From Deltaproteobacteria bacterium (GTDB lineage Bacteria; Desulfobacterota; DSM-4660; Desulfatiglandales; Desulfatiglandaceae): DNA of 10,169 bases. Below, piece after piece: positions 5,988 to 10,169 of the stretch (positions are counted from its first letter, which is position 1; every line of letters starts with the position of its first letter). The stretch lies in NCBI GenBank assembly GCA_019307645.1, contig JAFDJF010000232.1, forward strand, positions 1 to 10,169, given 5' to 3'. The notes under the pieces are model-generated. The model saw only the letters and a program-made list of their open reading frames with translations, was not told where the DNA came from and did not search any database. The position numbers and the translations under genes are program-made.

Positions 5988-6992
5988 TCAAAACTGCCTC
6001 AAAAATCGCATATCATTTCTGAAGAATAACTGGATATCGTCTATCCCATACTTGAGCATGGCGATTCTCTCAATTCCCATGCCAAAGGCAAAGCCGGAGT
6101 AAATCTCAGCATCATAGTCCACAAACCCATATACTGCAGGATCAACCATGCCCGCGCCAAGGATCTCAAGCCAACCGGTATGCGAACAGGTCCTGCATCC
6201 CTCTCCCCCGCATATGACACATTGGATATCGACCTCAGCGCTCGGCTCGGTAAAAGGAAAGAAACTGGGCCTGAAACGAAGACTGGTATCACTGCCAAAC
6301 ATCTCATGGAGAAAGCTGGTCAGCGTCCCCTTTAGATCACCGAAAGTCACGTCTTTGTCTACCAGAAGTCCTTCTACCTGATGAAACATCGGTGTGTGAG
6401 AAACGTCTGAATCCCTTCTGTAGACCTTTCCGGGGGCAATAATGCTGACAGGGGGCTTTTGGGTCTCCATGACCCGGATCTGGATAGGGGAGGTGTGTGT
6501 CCTCAGAACCACATTCCCGGAGATGTAGAAGGTGTCCTGCATATCTCTTGCAGGGTGATCCTTGGGGATATTCAGGGCCTCGAAGTTATAATAATCCACC
6601 TCAACATTGGGCCCCTTTACAACCCTGAAACCCATCCGGGTAAGGATCTGGCAAACCTCTTTAATGACCAGGGTTATGGGGTGAAGATGTCCTTGAAGTG
6701 GCTTCCTTCCCGGTAAGGTCACATCAAAAAGCGTCGTCTGCCTGGCCTTTGCGGCAAGAGTTTGCCGTACCGCTTCAATGCGCTTGGAAAGATTCCCTTT
6801 AATCTGGTTGGCAAACTTGCCAAACTCCGGGCGCTCACTGGGTGGCAGTTCACCCAGTTTTTTCATAAGCGATGTGAGCAGGCCCTTTTTACCAAGATAG
6901 GTGACCCTGAATTTCTCCAACTCAGAGGCATCACTGAGTATCTCAAGCTCCTTTATTGCATTTTTTTCAAGTTCAAGGAGTTGTTTTTTCAT
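5988..6992 (-). CDS. pheS: Phenylalanyl-tRNA synthetase alpha subunit
   Basis: A 334-residue catalytic alpha subunit of the (alpha-beta)2 phenylalanyl-tRNA synthetase. The N-terminal about 90 residues form the tRNA-binding coiled coil. The class II core follows, with motif 1 around GFRVVKGPNVE, DHPARDMQDTFY, motif 2 around GKVYRRDSDVSHTPMFHQVEG, and motif 3 near the C-terminus (AFGMGIERIAMLKYGI). A four-Cys cluster (Cys-x-x-Cys-x4-Cys-x2-Cys) before HTGWLEILG is common in bacterial PheS. The length fits the family. I chose the ATG at 6992; an in-frame TTG two codons upstream is less likely. The Shine-Dalgarno is poor, which together with the 33-base distance from rplT suggests coupling to upstream translation. 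No damage is visible, unlike its partner pheT. Confidence 0.97.
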   Translation of the reverse strand: MKKQLLELEKNAIKELEILSDASELEKFRVTYLGKKGLLTSLMKKLGELPPSERPEFGKFANQIKGNLSKRIEAVRQTLAAKARQTTLFDVTLPGRKPLQGHLHPITLVIKEVCQILTRMGFRVVKGPNVEVDYYNFEALNIPKDHPARDMQDTFYISGNVVLRTHTSPIQIRVMETQKPPVSIIAPGKVYRRDSDVSHTPMFHQVEGLLVDKDVTFGDLKGTLTSFLHEMFGSDTSLRFRPSFFPFTEPSAEVDIQCVICGGEGCRTCSHTGWLEILGAGMVDPAVYGFVDYDAEIYSGFAFGMGIERIAMLKYGIDDIQLFFRNDMRFLRQF

Positions 6993-7025
6993 TGTCAACT
7001 TGTTGAGCCGGTCGTTTGGCTTCTA

Positions 7026-7370
7026 CTACTGAACCACACTCGCCAACTGAGAAAATGCTATAGGATCCCGAACTGCCATGTCCGCAAGGATCTTTCGGTC
7101 CAGATTAATGCCTGCCTCTTTCAAGCCGGCAATAAATCTGCTATATGACAAACCGTTTTCCCGGGCAGCAGCATTAATCCGCACAATCCACAGACTGCGA
7201 AATTCCCGTTTCCGGACCCTCCGGTCCCGATAGGCATACATCCTTGCCTTGTCAACAGCAACCCGGGCTGTTCTCAACTGTTTACTGTGACCCTCTCTGA
7301 AACCTTTTGCGGCTTTCAGTATTTTCTTTCTTCTTCTTCTGGCTTTGAAGCCTCTTTTTACCCTGGGCAT
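7026..7370 (-). CDS. rplT: 50S ribosomal protein L20
   Basis: A 114-residue, strongly basic protein with the L20 signature throughout: MPRVKRG start, Arg/Lys-rich N-terminal helix, [30 protein letters not shown] and [15 protein letters not shown]20 binds 23S rRNA early in assembly of the large subunit. In several bacteria it also represses its own operon (infC-rpmI-rplT) by binding the mRNA upstream of or within rpmI. The ATG at 7370 has AGAGG 7 bases upstream. The 103 bases separating it from rpmI contain no gene and no clear terminator. The protein is complete. Confidence 0.98.
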   Translation of the reverse strand: MPRVKRGFKARRRRKKILKAAKGFREGHSKQLRTARVAVDKARMYAYRDRRVRKREFRSLWIVRINAAARENGLSYSRFIAGLKEAGINLDRKILADMAVRDPIAFSQLASVVQ

Positions 7371-7473
7371 TGTAAAACCTCTTGTTTGAATATAACTCTT
7401 GCATCTTAGACGAAAAAACTAATTTCACTTCATTTGCAAACTAATCCGGTGCTACTGATCCCCTCTCAGATTT

Positions 7474-7671
7474 TTACTTGTAGGGGATAAGTCGGGCTAC
7501 CTGTTTTGTGTTTGTAGCATCTACCAGAACAGATTTTCTCAGCCCCCGCTTCCGCTTTGTTGTCTTTTTCGTAAGAATATGACTTGCAAACGCTTTGTTT
7601 CTGACAATTTTTCCTGACCCCGTGGTCTTGAACCTTTTGGCTGCGCCACGGTTTGTTTTCATTTTTGGCAT
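7474..7671 (-). CDS. rpmI: 50S ribosomal protein L35
   Basis: A 65-residue, highly basic large-subunit protein with the typical [14 protein letters not shown] start and a Lys/Arg-rich middle, ending [10 protein letters not shown]. The length matches the family. The ATG at 7671 has GGAGG 7 bases upstream. That Shine-Dalgarno directly adjoins a small predicted hairpin in the mRNA, so L35 translation may be controlled there, as is known for this operon in other bacteria. It lies between infC and rplT in the conserved order. Confidence 0.98.
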   Translation of the reverse strand: MPKMKTNRGAAKRFKTTGSGKIVRNKAFASHILTKKTTKRKRGLRKSVLVDATNTKQVARLIPYK

Positions 7672-7681
7672 TCCTTAACCT

Positions 7682-7697
7682 CCATTTAAAAAAATGG
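7682..7697 (-). promoter_or_regulatory. Small hairpin abutting the rpmI Shine-Dalgarno
   Basis: On the mRNA strand, CCATTT and AAATGG pair perfectly around a 4-base T loop, and the GG at the end of the stem runs straight into the rpmI GGAGG. Such a stem could partly mask the ribosome-binding site. L20 autoregulation upstream of rpmI is known in other bacteria; that this hairpin takes part is my inference. The stem is short and AT-rich. Confidence 0.3.
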
Positions 7698-7705
7698 TCT
7701 CCGCA

Positions 7706-7733
7706 GCCTCACAACTCCTCAGGAATTGCAGGC
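7706..7733 (-). promoter_or_regulatory. Hairpin in the infC-rpmI leader
   Basis: The mRNA strand can fold GCCTGCAATTCC against GGAGTTGTGAGGC around a 3-base loop, with one mismatch and a small bulge. It is the strongest stem I can see in the 139-base gap between infC and rpmI. No T-run follows it, so a terminator is unlikely. Its position fits an r-protein leader element, but this is unproven. Confidence 0.3.
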
Positions 7734-7810
7734 ATAAAGGGATCTCAGATAGATTCCACGCCAATCCTCAAACTGCCTCTGTTAGAGCTTTATCAGGAGC
7801 CAGTCTCAGT

Positions 7811-8329
7811 CTATTTTGGAACAATAATCATGGACATTCTGTTCCTGGACTCCCGTGCGGGCGGCTGATAGACGGTTCCTTCCTCTGCGACTTCTTCTGC
7901 AACCCTGTTCAGGAGTTTTACCCCGGCATCCATATAGGCCATTTCCCGCCCGCGGAAAAAAACCGTCACCTTCACACGATCCTTTTTGCCTAAGAATTTC
8001 CTGAGATTTCTTAGCTTAAAACCCAGGTCGTGCGCCTCGGTGTGGGGCCTGAGTTTGATCTCTTTAAGCTGGGAAGCCCGGCCCTTCTTACGCGCTTCCT
8101 GGTCCTTCTTGCTTGCCAGATATTTGAACTTCCCATAGTCCATGATCCGGCACACCGGAGGGTCTGAATTGGGTGCAACCTCCACAATGTCCAGGCCACC
8201 ATCAATTGCTATCTGCTGTGCCTCTGTAAGGGGCACAATACCCAATTGTTCCCCATCCTCAGAGATCAATCTGACCGTCCTTGCACGTATCCGATCATTA
8301 ATCCTGACTTCATCTTCCTTTTTTGCTAT
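7811..8329 (-). CDS. infC: Translation initiation factor IF-3 (AUA start)
   Basis: IF-3 binds the 30S subunit, prevents subunit joining and proofreads the start codon. The 172 residues comprise the N-domain (INDRIR at residue 10, DGEQLGIV, VEVAPNSDPPVCRIMDYGKFKY), a Lys-rich linker and the C-domain (KEIKLRPHTEAHD, VTVFFRGREM). The family's N-terminal residues extend well upstream of a TTG at 8269, and there is no ATG or GTG to use. The frame reaches an ATA at 8329 that sits 7 bases after a perfect AAGGAGG, and I take this as the start. Rare infC start codons (AUU in E. coli, AUC in Myxococcus xanthus) are known and allow IF-3 to repress its own synthesis. The start lies 4 bases after the thrS stop. 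Confidence 0.93.
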   Translation of the reverse strand: MAKKEDEVRINDRIRARTVRLISEDGEQLGIVPLTEAQQIAIDGGLDIVEVAPNSDPPVCRIMDYGKFKYLASKKDQEARKKGRASQLKEIKLRPHTEAHDLGFKLRNLRKFLGKKDRVKVTVFFRGREMAYMDAGVKLLNRVAEEVAEEGTVYQPPARESRNRMSMIIVPK

Positions 8330-8333
8330 GGCG

Positions 8334-10169
8334 TTACCTCCTTGTCTTACAGTCCTCTGAGATCAAGTTAATAAACTCCTCTGATGTCATAAAAGGGAGG
8401 TTCTTGCCATCCCTCATCCTCGGAGTCACCCCTTCTTTCTCACATTCCCTGTCCCCGACGATCAGCATGTAGGGGATCTTCTGCAACTGGGCCTCTCTGA
8501 CTTTGAGTCCTAATTTCTCATTCCTGAAATCAGCCTTGACCCTTATTTCTGCGTTCTTGAGGGTCTTCAGCAGGCTTTCTCCAAAAAGATTGTTCCTGTC
8601 CGTTACCGTCAGTATTGCAACCTGCACCGGTGCAAGCCACGTTGGAAAGGCACCGGCATAATGTTCGATCAGAACCCCGATAAACCTTTCAATGGCCCCC
8701 AGGATGACCCGATGAATCATGACCGGCCGATGTTTCTGCCCGTCTTTGCCAATATAGACCAAATCAAACCTTTCTGGAAGTGTAAAATCACACTGGATGG
8801 TGGCACACTGCCACTTTCTGTCCAGCGCATCACTCAATTTTACATCAATTTTTGGCCCATAGAAAGCCCCGTCACCCTCATTAATATCGTACTGCAGGCT
8901 GCTATTTTCCATGGCCCTGGTAAGGGCGTCCGTGGCCATGTCCCAGTCTGCCTGTGAACCGATTGATTTTTCGGGTCGGGTACTGATTTCCAGTTCATAG
9001 CTGAACCCAAAGATATCCATCACGTCCTTCACAAAATCAAGCACACCCTCTATTTCGTCGTTCAGTTGCTCCGGGGTGCAGATAATGTGGGCATCATCCT
9101 GGGTAAATTCCCTCACTCTGAACAGGCCGTGCAAAACTCCGGAACGCTCATGGCGATGTACCGTTCCCAGTTCAAAATACCTTTTTGGCAGATCACGGTA
9201 ACTCCTGATCTTTGAACCATAGATGAGCATATGGGAAAGACAGTTCATGGGCTTAATGCCATAGGACTGCTCATCAATCGTGGTAAAATACATGTTTTCG
9301 CGATAATTTTCAAAATGTCCTGATTTTTTCCACAATTCGGTCTTTAAAATCTCAGGACCCCTGACCAGCTCATAGCCCCTTTTCAAATGTTCCCGTGTTT
9401 CAAAGTCTTCCAGAATATGTCGCAACATGGCCCCGTTTGGATGCCAGACAACCACCCCGGCGCCAATCTCTTCGTATGTATTGAAAAGACCGAGCTTCGG
9501 CCCCAGCTTTACGTGATTTCTCTTCTGTGCCTCTTCGAGTCTTTTGAGATATTCCTTTAATTTTTTCCGATCCATAAAGGCCACACCATATATCCGGCTC
9601 AACATGGCCCTTTTTTCATCGCCTCGCCAGTATGCGCCGGCCACCTTGGTCAGATGGAAGGCCTTTATTTTGCCGGTAGAGGGAAGATGCGGCCCCCGGC
9701 ACAAATCAGAGAAACTGCCCTGGGTATAAATAGAAACCTTTTCCGCACCCAGATCTTCTATTAATTCGACCTTATAGTCCTCTCCCTGGTCCTTGAAAAA
9801 ATCAATCGCCTCCCGGCTCGCCATCTCTTTCCTGACAAAAGGAAGATCTGCCTTAATGATTCCTTTCATCTTTTCTTCAATCTTCGGCAGATCATCCTCT
9901 TTAAACGGCCGTTCATAATCAAAATCATAGTAAAAGCCGTCCTGAATGGCAGGCCCGATAGTAACCTTCGCACCGGGGAACAGTTCCTGAACCGCCATGG
10001 CCATCACATGAGAGACACTGTGACGGAGTATTTCAAGCCCCTTTTCGGAATCCACAAAAATCGGTTCCAGCTCCGCCTGAGATTGCATCTCAGATGAAAG
10101 ATCCTTGGGCTCTCCGTTGACATTTGCCGCAACCACCCTGTCAATGGCTTTCACCTTCAGGTGCTTCAA
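8334..10169 (-). CDS. thrS: Threonyl-tRNA synthetase, N-terminus cut by window edge
   Basis: Class II synthetase that charges tRNA-Thr; 611 residues are visible. The first codon in the window is a TTG within the gene, and about 25 residues of the N-terminal TGS domain lie outside. Seen here: the end of the TGS domain (to about 40); the editing domain with HSVSH at 50-54 and DLCRGPH; and the catalytic core with the zinc-binding Cys in KPMNCLSHM, motif 2 ([20 protein letters not shown]), the second zinc ligand in DDAH, and motif 3 with the third in [12 protein letters not shown]. The C-terminal anticodon-binding domain starts near PVQVAILTV. All editing and catalytic motifs are intact. The 3' end carries the infC ribosome-binding site, making thrS the probable first gene of the cluster in view. 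Confidence 0.98.
   Translation of the reverse strand: MKHLKVKAIDRVVAANVNGEPKDLSSEMQSQAELEPIFVDSEKGLEILRHSVSHVMAMAVQELFPGAKVTIGPAIQDGFYYDFDYERPFKEDDLPKIEEKMKGIIKADLPFVRKEMASREAIDFFKDQGEDYKVELIEDLGAEKVSIYTQGSFSDLCRGPHLPSTGKIKAFHLTKVAGAYWRGDEKRAMLSRIYGVAFMDRKKLKEYLKRLEEAQKRNHVKLGPKLGLFNTYEEIGAGVVVWHPNGAMLRHILEDFETREHLKRGYELVRGPEILKTELWKKSGHFENYRENMYFTTIDEQSYGIKPMNCLSHMLIYGSKIRSYRDLPKRYFELGTVHRHERSGVLHGLFRVREFTQDDAHIICTPEQLNDEIEGVLDFVKDVMDIFGFSYELEISTRPEKSIGSQADWDMATDALTRAMENSSLQYDINEGDGAFYGPKIDVKLSDALDRKWQCATIQCDFTLPERFDLVYIGKDGQKHRPVMIHRVILGAIERFIGVLIEHYAGAFPTWLAPVQVAILTVTDRNNLFGESLLKTLKNAEIRVKADFRNEKLGLKVREAQLQKIPYMLIVGDRECEKEGVTPRMRDGKNLPFMTSEEFINLISEDCKTRR
8337..8343 (-). promoter_or_regulatory. 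Strong Shine-Dalgarno for infC, inside thrS
   Basis: AAGGAGG on the mRNA strand is formed by the last codons of thrS (Thr-Arg-Arg, then stop). It lies 7 bases before the ATA at 8329-8327. This optimal placement is what fixes ATA as the infC start, and it implies coupling of IF-3 synthesis to thrS translation. Confidence 0.85.

Noticed and set aside
6041..6307. Minus-strand 88-residue frame inside pheS
   Set aside because: It is a shadow of the intact, fully recognisable pheS in another frame.
1..10169. tRNA genes, CRISPR arrays, insertion sequences
   Set aside because: No cloverleaf-like segment with a T-loop consensus, no regularly spaced direct repeats, and no transposase-like frame were found on reading both strands.

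Overview
Every gene I can support in this 10.2 kb window lies on the minus strand, so it reads from right to left. The right two thirds is the conserved bacterial translation cluster thrS - infC - rpmI - rplT - pheS - pheT, followed by a small MerR-family gene that touches the end of pheT. This order, the protein sequences, the moderate GC content and the accessory genes suggest a Desulfobacterota-type (former Deltaproteobacteria) bacterium. That placement is inference; nothing in the window fixes the species. No tRNA, rRNA, CRISPR array or insertion sequence was seen.

Translation cluster (about 3510-10169). thrS enters from the window edge without its N-terminal end. infC begins 4 bases after the thrS stop codon, at a rare AUA codon with an excellent Shine-Dalgarno inside the thrS 3' end. 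rpmI, rplT and pheS look intact. pheT does not. It is split into two reading frames by loss of about 94 nt in the B3/B4 editing domain, and the downstream half also lacks about 66 residues, which is most of the B5 domain. Two deletions in a normally essential gene mean either a sequence or assembly artefact, or a decaying copy backed up by another pheT.

Accessory region (about 1-3463). Downstream of merR the content changes to small toxin-antitoxin and uncharacterised genes. A VapB-like antitoxin (GTG start) is followed by a wrecked VapC PIN toxin, which keeps its first 16 residues and its C-terminal third but lacks the middle and has a TAG where the family has Trp. A long imperfect palindrome lies exactly between them. 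Next come a 243-residue Cys-rich protein of unknown function, a 67-residue orphan and a 248-residue SEC-C zinc-motif protein. After a gene-poor stretch with a possible coding remnant there is a compact, apparently intact MntA/HepT (type VII) toxin-antitoxin pair with all signature residues.

The recurring theme is loss of internal segments from otherwise recognisable genes: twice in pheT and once in vapC. No complete new system is evident. The most useful follow-ups are the pheT and vapC lesions, the AUA start of infC, and the MntA/HepT pair.
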